Virus record (IMG/VR): IMGVR_UViG_3300032325_000466
Location: 1 to 64,000 of that record
Length of the DNA stretch: 64,000 bases
Direction: 5' to 3' (one strand)
DNA from: a virus
The position numbers and the translations under genes were made by a program. The notes beneath the pieces were generated by a model. It was not told the DNA's origin and ran no database searches. It saw only the letters and a list, made by a program, of their open reading frames with translations. This document shows, piece by piece, positions 30,174 to 36,145 of this stretch (position 1 is its first letter; the number at the start of each line of letters is the position of its first letter).

Positions 30174-30279
30174 TTGCCGGTTACGCGTCCGGCTTGCAAG
30201 TGTTACGCAACGCTAAATTAATTCACGATCATGTCGGGCACAATCCGAATAACCGACCTGTCTACAGGTTTCGCCTTCA
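30174..30279 (-). ncRNA. multi-hairpin RNA between spacers 5 and 6
   Basis: Minus strand contains ACCTGT-AG-ACAGGT, TCGG/CCGA and a T-arm-like GCCGG/CCGGC stem ending ACCA. The flanking boxes can also pair with each other (15 pairs), closing the domain. Not a cloverleaf; function unknown. Confidence 0.4.
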
Positions 30280-30393
30280 CCATATTGAAACACACCACCA
30301 AGCATTTCGATTGCTAATGCCGGCGCCCTTTTTTACTTTCGGAGTTGAACCGAATACCAACCCAACATGTTGGAGTAATGTGTTTCAATATGG
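30280..30393 (-). repeat. tRNA-array hairpin spacer 6
   Basis: Arms CCATATTGAAACACACC and AATGTGTTTCAATATGG; three differences, all G-U compatible. Interior has a T-arm-like TCGG-TTCAACT-CCGA. Confidence 0.78.
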
Positions 30394-30466
30394 TGCCCAC
30401 CCTGAGGATTCAAACCTCAGCCTAAACAGACAAATTCTGCTGACCAGTCACTGGATCTCAGCGGGC
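30391..30466 (-). ncRNA. tRNA-like RNA without usable anticodon loop
   Basis: 76 nt with CCA. Acceptor GCCCGCT/GGTGGGC, D stem GATC/GGTC and T arm TGAGG-TTTGAAT-CCTCA pair, but the anticodon arm is GCAGA-ATTTG-TCTGT (five-base loop) and the D loop lacks GG. Confidence 0.45.
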
Positions 30467-30482
30467 ATACTTTACTACATCA

Positions 30483-30615
30483 CCATATTGAAACACACTG
30501 CAATCATCGCTTGCTGGCATCGGTACGACCCGAGCGTATCCAGTAGTTCGTGACGAGCCGATCCTTCCAACCACTGTCGGCCACCCCTTGGGTAGGACAA
30601 TATGCTTCAATGTGG
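30483..30615 (-). repeat. tRNA-array hairpin spacer 7
   Basis: Arms CCATATTGAAACACACT and ATATGCTTCAATGTGG around about 97 bases. Three of four arm differences are G-U compatible. Confidence 0.7.
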
Positions 30616-30698
30616 GCTCACAACTTCTACGCCAGTTCGTCACCGGTAGCCCCTTGGCTAGCAGACGCTGTAATCATCTGAGGGGTTTATGGTCTAGA
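30616..30698 (-). ncRNA. hairpin-rich segment between spacers 7 and 8
   Basis: Minus strand TAGCC-AAGG-GGCTA and other short stems, ending GAGCCCA. No cloverleaf; possibly a degenerate tRNA. Confidence 0.3.
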
Positions 30699-30833
30699 CC
30701 ATATTGAAACACACTTCACAATACACAGACGATCCATATGTCTTTACGATATCGTTCTTCGGGCAGAGTAAAGGCTCGTTGGCCCGATTATGTATTCTTT
30801 CTGTTACTAGCCAAGAAATATATTTCAATATAG
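30699..30833 (-). repeat. tRNA-array hairpin spacer 8
   Basis: Arms CCATATTGAAACACACTTC and GAAATATATTTCAATATAG; all four differences are G-U compatible on the minus strand. Confidence 0.75.
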
Positions 30834-30841
30834 TAACCCAC

Positions 30842-30901
30842 TGTGGGGTGGACTTCGAAACCACCAACTCGCCGCGCTTTTCCTGTTAAGCTACATACAC
30901 C
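30842..30901 (-). ncRNA. tRNA-like fragment lacking an anticodon arm
   Basis: D arm GCTT/AAGC and T-arm-like GTGG/CCAC are separated by only about ten bases. Apparently a tRNA gene with the anticodon arm deleted. Confidence 0.35.
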
Positions 30902-30912
30902 GACCTTCACCG

Positions 30913-30970
30913 ATGCTGGGAGGAATCGAACCCCATCTCTCTGCGTTTTACCTTAAACTACCACGGGTCC
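30913..30970 (-). ncRNA. second tRNA-like fragment lacking an anticodon arm
   Basis: D-arm-like TAGTTTAAGGTAAAAC and T arm GGGG-TTCGATT-CCTC lie nine bases apart; acceptor does not pair. Confidence 0.35.
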
Positions 30971-31016
30971 TCGGAGTCATGACTTCCGAGAATGATAATG
31001 GTTAATTACTCCTTTA

Positions 31017-31145
31017 CCATATATAAACACACTGCCGATTATGACACCGTTGTCCGTGTCTTACTCTAGTCATATACTATCCGTTAAGATAGTATCGTTA
31101 ATTGAGACTGCAATCAATACAACTAAACAATGTGTTTGTATATGG
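31017..31145 (-). repeat. tRNA-array hairpin spacer 9
   Basis: Arms CCATATATAAACACACT and AATGTGTTTGTATATGG: both sides depart from the usual TTGAAAC/GTTTCAA together. Right end is the CCA of tRNA-Lys. Confidence 0.75.
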
Positions 31146-31218
31146 TGGGGGCAGGGGGATTCGAACCCTCCAACTTATCGGTTAAAAGCCGAGTACTCTA
31201 CCATTGAGTTATACCCCC
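31143..31218 (-). tRNA. tRNA-Lys(UUU)
   Basis: Loop CTTTTAA in stem CTCGG/CCGAT; acceptor GGGGGTA/TGCCCCC; CCA encoded. Confidence 0.92.
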
Positions 31219-31272
31219 ATGGGTTTACCACTCTTATCACTAGCCATAACAGGCTCTCCTTTTAAAAAAATT

Positions 31273-31347
31273 TGGTACACCCACGGGGAGTCGAACCCCG
31301 CTTTCCGGCGTGAAAGGCCAGCGTCCTAACCGATAGACGATGAGTGC
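31273..31347 (-). tRNA. tRNA-Glu(UUC)
   Basis: Loop CTTTCAC in stem CTGGC/GCCGG; acceptor GCACTCA/TGGGTGT; CCA encoded. Confidence 0.92.
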
Positions 31348-31353
31348 ATAGCT

Positions 31354-31431
31354 TGGAGTAGGGAGTCGGATTCGAACCGACGAATCAACTGGGTTGCGAC
31401 CAGTGCCATTAAGCCTCTTTGGTATCCCTAC
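31354..31431 (-). tRNA. tRNA-Cys(GCA), unusual C33
   Basis: Stem ACTGG/CCAGT with loop TCGCAAC: anticodon GCA but position 33 is C rather than U. Acceptor GTAGGGA/TCCCTAC, U73, canonical T arm, CCA encoded. Confidence 0.82.
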
Positions 31432-31438
31432 ATAAATT

Positions 31439-31523
31439 TGGTGGAGCGTACTGGGATCGAACCAGTCGTGCCCGAAGGCGGCGGATTTACAGTCCACTGC
31501 ATCACCATTGATGCTTCCACTCC
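31439..31523 (-). tRNA. tRNA-Tyr(GUA)
   Basis: Class II; acceptor GGAGTGG/ACGCTCC, D arm GCAT/ATGC, stem GTGGA/TCCGC with loop CTGTAAA, variable arm with TTCG, CCA encoded. Confidence 0.9.
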
Positions 31524-31616
31524 GTTATTTTTGACTTATGTTTGCATACTGTATTGATTGATATGCAGAATGAGTCTTTCCTTTGATCGGCCCTGAATTT
31601 ACAGCTAGCGCGAATT

Positions 31617-31704
31617 TGGTGGGTAGTGATGGTAACGCTCCACGAGGCAACTTCCTGACTCATTATGCCGTCGGTTTTACAGACCGATGTCAGGGGCACC
31701 ACCC
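31617..31704 (-). tRNA. second tRNA-Tyr(GUA)-like gene lacking a D arm
   Basis: Acceptor GGGTGGT/ACTACCC, anticodon stem TCGGT/ACCGA with loop CTGTAAA, CCA. Only ten bases separate acceptor and anticodon stems, so no D arm; those bases (CCTGAC) can instead pair with GTCAGG in the enlarged variable region. T loop AGCGTTA is atypical. Confidence 0.5.
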
Positions 31705-31725
31705 ATATTCTTTATTAAACTAAAT

Positions 31726-31802
31726 TGGAAGCGGGTAATGGAATCGAACCATTCTTTACTGGCTTATGAGACCAGTCAGTTCTACCAGAACTGTAACCCG
31801 CA
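31726..31802 (-). tRNA. initiator-like tRNA(CAU)
   Basis: Loop CTCATAA in CTGGT/GCCAG. The acceptor leaves positions 1 and 72 unpaired and the D stem has an A11-U24 pair, both features of initiator tRNAs. CCA encoded. Confidence 0.75.
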
Positions 31803-31812
31803 ATTGTTTTTT

Positions 31813-31889
31813 TGGCGACCCCTGATGGATTCGAACCACCGACACGCGGCTTTGGAGACCGCTGTTCTACCAGGCTGAACTAAGGAGCC
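31813..31889 (-). tRNA. tRNA-Trp(CCA)
   Basis: Stem GCGGT/GCCGC with loop CTCCAAA; G73; CCA encoded. Confidence 0.92.
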
Positions 31890-31899
31890 AATTAAAATA

Positions 31900-32018
31900 C
31901 CATATTGAAGTACATTGCAACTTTGGCAAAGACGTTATATTACGCCAATTAGTGAGGCACCGTCATCGTGCATTCCTAGGAGCACTTTCCAATCTTAAGG
32001 CAATATACTTCAATATGG
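31900..32018 (-). repeat. tRNA-array hairpin spacer 10
   Basis: Arms CCATATTGAAGTACATTGC and GCAATATACTTCAATATGG: AGT/ACT replaces AAC/GTT on both sides (covariation); one G-U difference. Confidence 0.8.
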
Positions 32019-32163
32019 TAGCAGGACTCGAACCTGCGCTGGAATAGTCCGTCGCACTAGCTATTCCGATCGGTTGCTGCCATGAGTGCGGACTCAGCAT
32101 TTTACTGCTGACTGCCATCCATAATAGGCTCATCCTCGACCGTGTTACCAACTGCACCATACC
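32016..32163 (-). ncRNA. tRNA-like domain closed by neighbouring spacer boxes
   Basis: Minus strand: box-derived TATGGTA pairs with TACCATA as an acceptor; D-arm-like GTG-CAGTTGGTAA-CAC and a perfect T arm GCAGG-TTCGAGT-CCTGC follow. Between them about 100 nt fold into stems such as TCAGCA/TGCTGA and GGAATAG/CTATTCC. No anticodon arm, no group I core. A tRNA-ended structured RNA of unknown role. Confidence 0.4.
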
Positions 32164-32238
32164 ATATTGAAACACACTGACCAATCTGGGTAGTTGTGTC
32201 GTGCCACTGATCCGCGCAAACAGTGTGTTTCAATATAG
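32162..32238 (-). repeat. tRNA-array hairpin spacer 11
   Basis: Arms CCATATTGAAACACACTG and CAGTGTGTTTCAATATAG, 17 of 18 paired and the other G-U; interior 41 bases. A second hairpin AGTGTCTT/AAGACACT (32237-32255) abuts it. Confidence 0.82.
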
Positions 32239-32273
32239 TGTCTTTTTAAGACACTAAAAACTAGGATTTTTCT

Positions 32274-32359
32274 GTCTCACAAGAGAGACTCCATCCTCTA
32301 GCCCGACCGTTCGTCCATGTTTTAAGTGCGGACTAGGACCTCGTTTCCTATGCACACTT
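32274..32359 (-). ncRNA. structured leader RNA, copy A
   Basis: Downstream of promoter 32385-32413. Minus strand AAGTG/CACTT encloses TAGG/CCTA, followed by GTCTC/GAGAC. It aligns with copy B at 35774-35857 (shared AAACATG, GAGTCTCT and TGTGAGA), with inner-stem bases changed on both sides. Both precede a spacer-type hairpin and tRNA genes. Confidence 0.6.
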
Positions 32360-32384
32360 ACTGCTAATTTCACACTATACTGAC

Positions 32385-32413
32385 ATTATATCACCTAGAT
32401 GATTTATTGTCAA
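32385..32413 (-). promoter_or_regulatory. sigma-70 promoter of leader RNA A
   Basis: TTGACA-17-TATAAT on the minus strand; transcribes leader A and probably the tRNAs from 32.2 kb downward. Confidence 0.85.
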
Positions 32414-32560
32414 TCTCAGTTTTACGGTACTGAGAAACGTCATGCCTGTCAGCTATCAGGCTGCTTTGCTACTTACTATGAAAATAGAGTATCATTTTCC
32501 ACCGTTTTTCGCTATTGCTACTCGGGCAGTTGATTTCTTCGTTTTTCACAGCATACAAGC
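32414..32560 (-). other. 147-base leader region, no gene seen
   Basis: Between promoters 32385-32413 and 32561-32589. Contains hairpins GCCTG/CAGGC and CTCAGT/ACTGAG; no plausible open frame with a ribosome site. Confidence 0.4.
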
Positions 32561-32589
32561 ATTATACATCAATAACCATTTATTGTCAA
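32561..32589 (-). promoter_or_regulatory. sigma-70 promoter
   Basis: TTGACA-17-TATAAT; the UAG stop of gene 32592 lies three bases above it. Confidence 0.83.
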
Positions 32590-32591
32590 AC

Positions 32592-32774
32592 CTAGAAACT
32601 TTTACCTCTCGTGAAGCTTTTAAGTTGCCAAAATCTTTGCCATTTAACCGCTTGCTTAGTTTTATGCGTATACCTATATAGCCTAATGCCATCAATCAGT
32701 TTAAAGTAAGGCTTGGGTTTTGGCATACCTCTAAGTAATCTAGCAGCAGTTCTTTCGTATTCTTTTGTAATCAT
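32592..32774 (-). CDS. small very basic protein, UAG stop
   Basis: 60 residues, rich in K, R and aromatic residues (LYRYTHKTKQAVKWQRFW); AAAGG before the ATG. Likely nucleic-acid binding. Ends in UAG, with TGA two codons later. Confidence 0.6.
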   Translation of the reverse strand: MITKEYERTAARLLRGMPKPKPYFKLIDGIRLYRYTHKTKQAVKWQRFWQLKSFTRGKSF

Positions 32775-32792
32775 ACTAGACCTTTAGAAAAT

Positions 32793-32868
32793 TGGCGCGA
32801 CTGGAAGGATTCAAACCTCCGACCAATCGGGTAGAAGCCGATGGCTCTATTCACTGAGCTACAGTCGC
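32793..32868 (-). tRNA. tRNA-Arg(UCU)
   Basis: Stem ATCGG/CCGAT with loop CTTCTAC; acceptor GCGACTG/CAGTCGC; G73; CCA. D loop has AA where G18G19 normally stand and T loop TTTGAAT has U56, so a 19-56 A-U pair replaces G-C. Confidence 0.9.
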
Positions 32869-32960
32869 AATATAAAGAGTATACTATGTGTTGGATTTAT
32901 TGTCAAACACTACTAAGAAAAATGGATACGAAGAAAAATCTTTATATCCATTTGTAACTT

Positions 32961-33032
32961 TGGCTCCGCGATTAGGAATCGAACCTAACTTGCTTTCGCA
33001 CAGATTAACAGTCTGCTGCCACACCTTGCGGC
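32961..33032 (-). tRNA. tRNA-Asn(GUU)-like gene lacking a D arm
   Basis: Anticodon arm GCAGA-CTGTTAA-TCTGT and T arm TTAGG-TTCGATT-CCTAA are canonical, G73 and CCA present. The acceptor is imperfect and only about nine bases link it to the anticodon stem, so no D arm; the variable region has a TGC-GAAA-GCA hairpin. The only candidate here with a normal GUU loop. Confidence 0.6.
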
Positions 33033-33047
33033 TCTCACGGAATATTT

Positions 33048-33122
33048 TGGTGCCCCCTGAGAGATTTGAACTCCCGACCTTCGGTTTACAAAACCGCTGC
33101 ACTACCACTGTGCTAAAGGGGC
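33048..33122 (-). tRNA. tRNA-Thr(UGU)
   Basis: Loop TTTGTAA in stem GCGGT/ACCGA; acceptor GCCCCTT/AGGGGGC; CCA encoded. Confidence 0.92.
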
Positions 33123-33177
33123 TTAAAAACTTTTATAAAACTATTTATCGCTATACTACACTATAAAAACTTTTTTG

Positions 33178-33366
33178 TCAACCGAATATTGTGATCTCAC
33201 CGCGCCAAGACCATTCATGGTCTCCACCTTTTTCCCAAAGTGCTTTATAATATTCAGCCGATTCTAGGGTAGTGAATAGTTTAGTGTCACAGGGAGCAAG
33301 TCGCTGGACGCCGGCTTCGTATTCAGTAATGACAACTCTATAAAGAGTACCTAGTTGAGCTTCCAT
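33178..33366 (-). CDS. hypothetical protein
   Basis: 62 residues, acidic, Trp-containing; AAGGAG before the ATG; promoter 33403-33431. No family recognised. Confidence 0.62.
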   Translation of the reverse strand: MEAQLGTLYRVVITEYEAGVQRLAPCDTKLFTTLESAEYYKALWEKGGDHEWSWRGEITIFG

Positions 33367-33402
33367 TTCACACTCCTTCTGTTTATCAGTTTCAATACAA
33401 GT

Positions 33403-33431
33403 ATTATACTACTATGCCCATTTATTGTCAA
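33403..33431 (-). promoter_or_regulatory. sigma-70 promoter
   Basis: TTGACA-17-TATAAT; drives 33178-33366 and probably the tRNAs below. Confidence 0.85.
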
Positions 33432-33509
33432 CCGAGCAATAATCTACTATGTTTTGGGATACTTTTTATGTTAAAAATTACATTCTCTACACGCTGCATA
33501 AATATTACA

Positions 33510-34289
33510 ATGAATACTAAAATTTACACTATATATCGGGCTACCAATATAATTAACGGTAAGGTATACATCGGATTCGACTCTAATTGGCCAAAAAGGA
33601 TGAGTGAGCATATTTGGGCTGCATTACGAGGTGATCAATTAGTATTTTATAATGCCATTCGCAAATACGGGACAAACAATTTTGTATGGGATATACTTTA
33701 TCAATCAACTGACGGTTCTCACACGAAAGATATTATGGAGGGGATTTTCATAAAAGAATATAACTCTCATATTCATTTTGAAAATAGTAACGGATACAAT
33801 ATGACCTTAGGCGGTGACGGTACTCTAGGTTATAATCACTTACAGATTACCAAGGATAAAATTAAGGAATTCAATATTGGCAAGAAGGCAAGCGAAGGAA
33901 CATGCGAAAAAATTTCAAATTCTAAAAAAGGAAAAACACTTAAACATTCTGGATCATTTCAACCGGGCCACACACCCTGGTGTAAGGGTAAAAAAATGTC
34001 TGTTGAATTTTCTAATAACTGTTCTGTAGGTCAACAAAAAAGATTTGAAAGTGCAGAAGAAAGAAATAAACTAAATCAGGCTAGAATTAAAGGTAGAGCC
34101 GCTCATAAAGAAAAGGCAAAAATTAAAATTGTATTCCCTGACGGAAAAATTGAGATCATGACTCCAGCAGACTTTTCCAAAAAATATAATTTTAATGAGC
34201 GAACAGTTTACTGGAACCTAAAAAAATACAAAGGTAATCTCATACCGTCTGGTAAATTAGCGGGATTCACTCTAGCCTCTAAGTCGTGA
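33510..34289 (+). CDS. GIY-YIG homing endonuclease with NUMOD3-type repeats
   Basis: 259 residues from ATG at 33510. IYTIYRATNIINGKVYIGFD (about 4-23) is the GIY-YIG core; a conserved Glu lies in IMEGIFIKEY; C-terminal motifs such as KISNSKKGKT and GHTPWCKGK are NUMOD3-like DNA-binding units. Plus-strand gene inserted among minus-strand genes and free-standing, as typical of T4-like seg genes. Its end overlaps the end of the HNH gene. Confidence 0.85.
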   Translation: MNTKIYTIYRATNIINGKVYIGFDSNWPKRMSEHIWAALRGDQLVFYNAIRKYGTNNFVWDILYQSTDGSHTKDIMEGIFIKEYNSHIHFENSNGYNMTLGGDGTLGYNHLQITKDKIKEFNIGKKASEGTCEKISNSKKGKTLKHSGSFQPGHTPWCKGKKMSVEFSNNCSVGQQKRFESAEERNKLNQARIKGRAAHKEKAKIKIVFPDGKIEIMTPADFSKKYNFNERTVYWNLKKYKGNLIPSGKLAGFTLASKS

Positions 34290-34832
34290 ATACTTAGGAA
34301 TTCCGGACATTAAAAAATCCATTTGATCGGCTAATATATTTCTGTGCTGAAGAATCATATTTTCCCAATGATTGGGTACATATGGAATATACAACAATTC
34401 CATTTTTGCCTCCTTCAGAGTCTTGCTGCCCTTAGCAGAGTTACAGGTTTTACATGAAGTGATACAATTAAGCCAAGTATTTTGTCCACCGCGACTTTTA
34501 GGTACAATATGGTCACGGCTAAGAACATTGTGATTGGCAAAATGAGCACCACAGTAAGCACAGATATTTCTATCACGACCAAACAGTGTTCTATTGCTAA
34601 GAGCAACTTGAGCATGTTTTTGTGGATTGAATCCAGTACCTTTGATGGCGATAATGCTAGGAGTTTCAATGTAGCTTAGTGTTCCATCTTGCTGAACACC
34701 ACCACGATATTTAGCCACAACTGTGCCCATAGACCAAGCTACAGATTTGGTAGCCCAGTAAGCGATTGCATCGTCATAGCCGATCCATTGTCTTGGTGTG
34801 CCTGAAATATCTAGTGCTAACACTACTGCCAT
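34272..34832 (-). CDS. HNH endonuclease
   Basis: 186 residues. A long N-terminal part, then CAYCG (about 94-98), SRDHIVPKSRGGQNTWLN (His-Asn metal centre, about 108-125) and CKTCN (about 130-134): an HNH nuclease with a zinc-binding cysteine cage. AAGGAG upstream. Homing or packaging-type nuclease; convergent with the GIY-YIG gene. Confidence 0.85.
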   Translation of the reverse strand: MAVVLALDISGTPRQWIGYDDAIAYWATKSVAWSMGTVVAKYRGGVQQDGTLSYIETPSIIAIKGTGFNPQKHAQVALSNRTLFGRDRNICAYCGAHFANHNVLSRDHIVPKSRGGQNTWLNCITSCKTCNSAKGSKTLKEAKMELLYIPYVPNHWENMILQHRNILADQMDFLMSGIPKYSRLRG

Positions 34833-34879
34833 TTTCTTACTCCTTTGTCAAGTCTTGATACTACTATTTAGTTGCTTAC

Positions 34880-34954
34880 TGGCGGGTCCTGCAGGAATCG
34901 AACCCGCATCCTTTGGTTCGAAGCCAAAAATTCTATCCATTGAAATAAGGACCC
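34880..34954 (-). tRNA. tRNA-Arg(UCG)
   Basis: Stem TTTGG/CCAAA with loop CTTCGAA; acceptor GGGTCCT/AGGACCC; G73; CCA encoded. Confidence 0.92.
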
Positions 34955-34992
34955 TATGTAGCATCATACATTAAAGATCATTTAATGTAAAG

Positions 34993-35172
34993 CTATTTTT
35001 GAACTACTTCTTTTCTAAGCGCATCTTTCCTCATCAGCATACTACGCTGAGTTCCTTGACGATGCACTTTGATATATTCTATGCCCTCGATTAGCTGAGG
35101 TTGTTTGAGGTCTTCAACGAAGCATTCAAATTTTTCTTTATTGAAAACATTTTCGAATTTAACTACTTTCAT
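34993..35172 (-). CDS. small hypothetical protein, UAG stop
   Basis: 59 residues from MKVVKFENVFNKEKFE (AAGGAG upstream; the longer frame enters tRNA-Leu). Basic C-terminus. Ends in UAG with TGA five codons on. Confidence 0.62.
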   Translation of the reverse strand: MKVVKFENVFNKEKFECFVEDLKQPQLIEGIEYIKVHRQGTQRSMLMRKDALRKEVVQK

Positions 35173-35199
35173 GTTTAATGCTCCTTGTTGTAAATAACG

Positions 35200-35277
35200 T
35201 GGTACCCTAGGAGAGATTCGAACTCTCAAAAAACCAGTACCTTAAACTGGCGCGTCTGCCAATTTCGCCACTAGGGT
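35200..35277 (-). tRNA. tRNA-Leu(AAG)
   Basis: Stem CCAGT/ACTGG with loop TTAAGGT, anticodon AAG; acceptor ACCCTAG/CTAGGGT; class II arm; CCA. A34 in a leucine tRNA is rare in bacteria and would need inosine conversion or read CUU only. Confidence 0.82.
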
Positions 35278-35281
35278 AAAA

Positions 35282-35575
35282 TCAGATAACTAATCCAATT
35301 AAATGAACAATTATCATGCCTGCAATACCACCAACACATGTTGCTACAATGTCTGCAAATTCAACATGATGGGGAGGTGCTAGCCATTTCTTTTCAGCTA
35401 TTTTATTAGTGATGTAGTCATACATTTCTTTACCGATAGCCGCTATCAATACTGCGCTGGTTGCGGCTATGATTTCATATCCCATTCCAATAAGCGAACT
35501 TACTGCATAGGTGATTAAAAATATAACCGCGCCGGCTATGATATGCTTAATTTTATCTTGTGCTAAGTTTAACAT
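35282..35575 (-). CDS. three-span membrane protein
   Basis: 97 residues, hydrophobic spans at about 11-30, 33-50 and 75-97. AAGGA before ATG. DKIKHIIAGAVIF and FADIVATCVGG segments resemble small phage membrane proteins; a holin role is possible given the SleB-type enzyme at 37 kb, but unproven. Confidence 0.62.
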   Translation of the reverse strand: MLNLAQDKIKHIIAGAVIFLITYAVSSLIGMGYEIIAATSAVLIAAIGKEMYDYITNKIAEKKWLAPPHHVEFADIVATCVGGIAGMIIVHLIGLVI

Positions 35576-35622
35576 ATTACATTCCTTTATAGTAGAATAT
35601 AATATTTATGCACATAAGAATT

Positions 35623-35697
35623 TGGCGGGGGTATCAGGATTTGAACCTGAACTGCTTCAGTCAAAGTGAAGTGTGCTGCCAGTTACACCATACCCCT
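35623..35697 (-). tRNA. tRNA-Gln(UUG)
   Basis: Stem CTTCA/TGAAG with loop CTTTGAC; weak first pair in the acceptor, as often in tRNA-Gln; G73; CCA encoded. First tRNA of the array. Confidence 0.9.
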
Positions 35698-35703
35698 ATA
35701 AAT

Positions 35704-35742
35704 AATACTGAAAAACACTGTGTACCAATGTTCTTTAGTATT
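35704..35742 (-). repeat. tRNA-array hairpin 12, short-loop variant
   Basis: Arms AATACTGAAAAACACTG and CAATGTTCTTTAGTATT with a five-base loop; the box resembles the ATATTGAAACACACTG consensus. Directly upstream of tRNA-Gln. Confidence 0.65.
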
Positions 35743-35773
35743 GCTAGAGCCTTCCTCTAGCTGCCAATCTTTC

Positions 35774-35857
35774 ATCTCACATAAGAGACTCTATCCTGGA
35801 CTCCGCCCTTTTTCAGCATGTTTATAGTGCGCTGTGAGCCCGCGTTGCTCAACACTT
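35774..35857 (-). ncRNA. structured leader RNA, copy B
   Basis: Homologous to copy A (32274-32359): outer AGTG/CACT stem enclosing TGAGC/GCTCA (TAGG/CCTA in A), then (G)TCTC/GAGA. Followed downstream by GCTAGAG/CTCTAGC-type pairing, the short hairpin and tRNA-Gln. Lies just after a terminator with no obvious promoter of its own. Confidence 0.58.
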
Positions 35858-35861
35858 AAAA

Positions 35862-35899
35862 ACAAAAAACCCTGAGAACTTTTTAGTTTCCCAGGGTTT
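35862..35899 (-). terminator. rho-independent terminator
   Basis: Minus strand AACCCTGGGAAACT/AGTTCTCAGGGTT with TTTTTTG tail; ends transcription of the 36-kb small genes. Confidence 0.88.
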
Positions 35900-35919
35900 A
35901 GATAAGTTAATGTTACACT

Positions 35920-36057
35920 TTACCTGTCGCCTGGGGTACCTCTTTGGTCATTCATCCCACGAATACTTGGTGTATAGGTTGGCGCAAACAACGCAAAGAC
36001 TGATAACAGCCATTGCTCAAGATGTTTGGATATATAATAACAAGTAAAGTTTTGCAT
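35920..36057 (-). CDS. possible 45-residue protein
   Basis: MQNFTCYYISKHLEQW...GTPGDR, ending just before a terminator. No good Shine-Dalgarno. Promoter 36091-36119 upstream. Tentative. Confidence 0.42.
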   Translation of the reverse strand: MQNFTCYYISKHLEQWLLSVFALFAPTYTPSIRGMNDQRGTPGDR

Positions 36058-36090
36058 GGTTAATTTGTATTAAGTAAGTTATTTATCAGT

Positions 36091-36119
36091 ATTCTACAAT
36101 AAGTGTCGAATATAGTCAA
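36091..36119 (-). promoter_or_regulatory. sigma-70-like promoter
   Basis: TTGACT-17-TAGAAT on the minus strand, without the dyad seen in the others. Confidence 0.6.
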
Positions 36120-36145
36120 ATTTCGTTTACCCAAATAGTTTATCC

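Noticed and set aside
32016-32163. A second intron-containing tRNA
   Set aside because: D-like and T arms flank about 100 nt, but no anticodon stem halves and no group I core segments are present.
25934-32238. Integron attC sites for the spacer hairpins
   Set aside because: Size and imperfect inverted-repeat layout fit, but the GTTRRRY/RYYYAAC core and an integrase are missing; kept only as an analogy.
25779-33166. Many plus-strand frames of 60-130 codons in the tRNA array
   Set aside because: They are tRNA genes read backwards (recurring RxRFEP-type strings from T arms) without ribosome sites.
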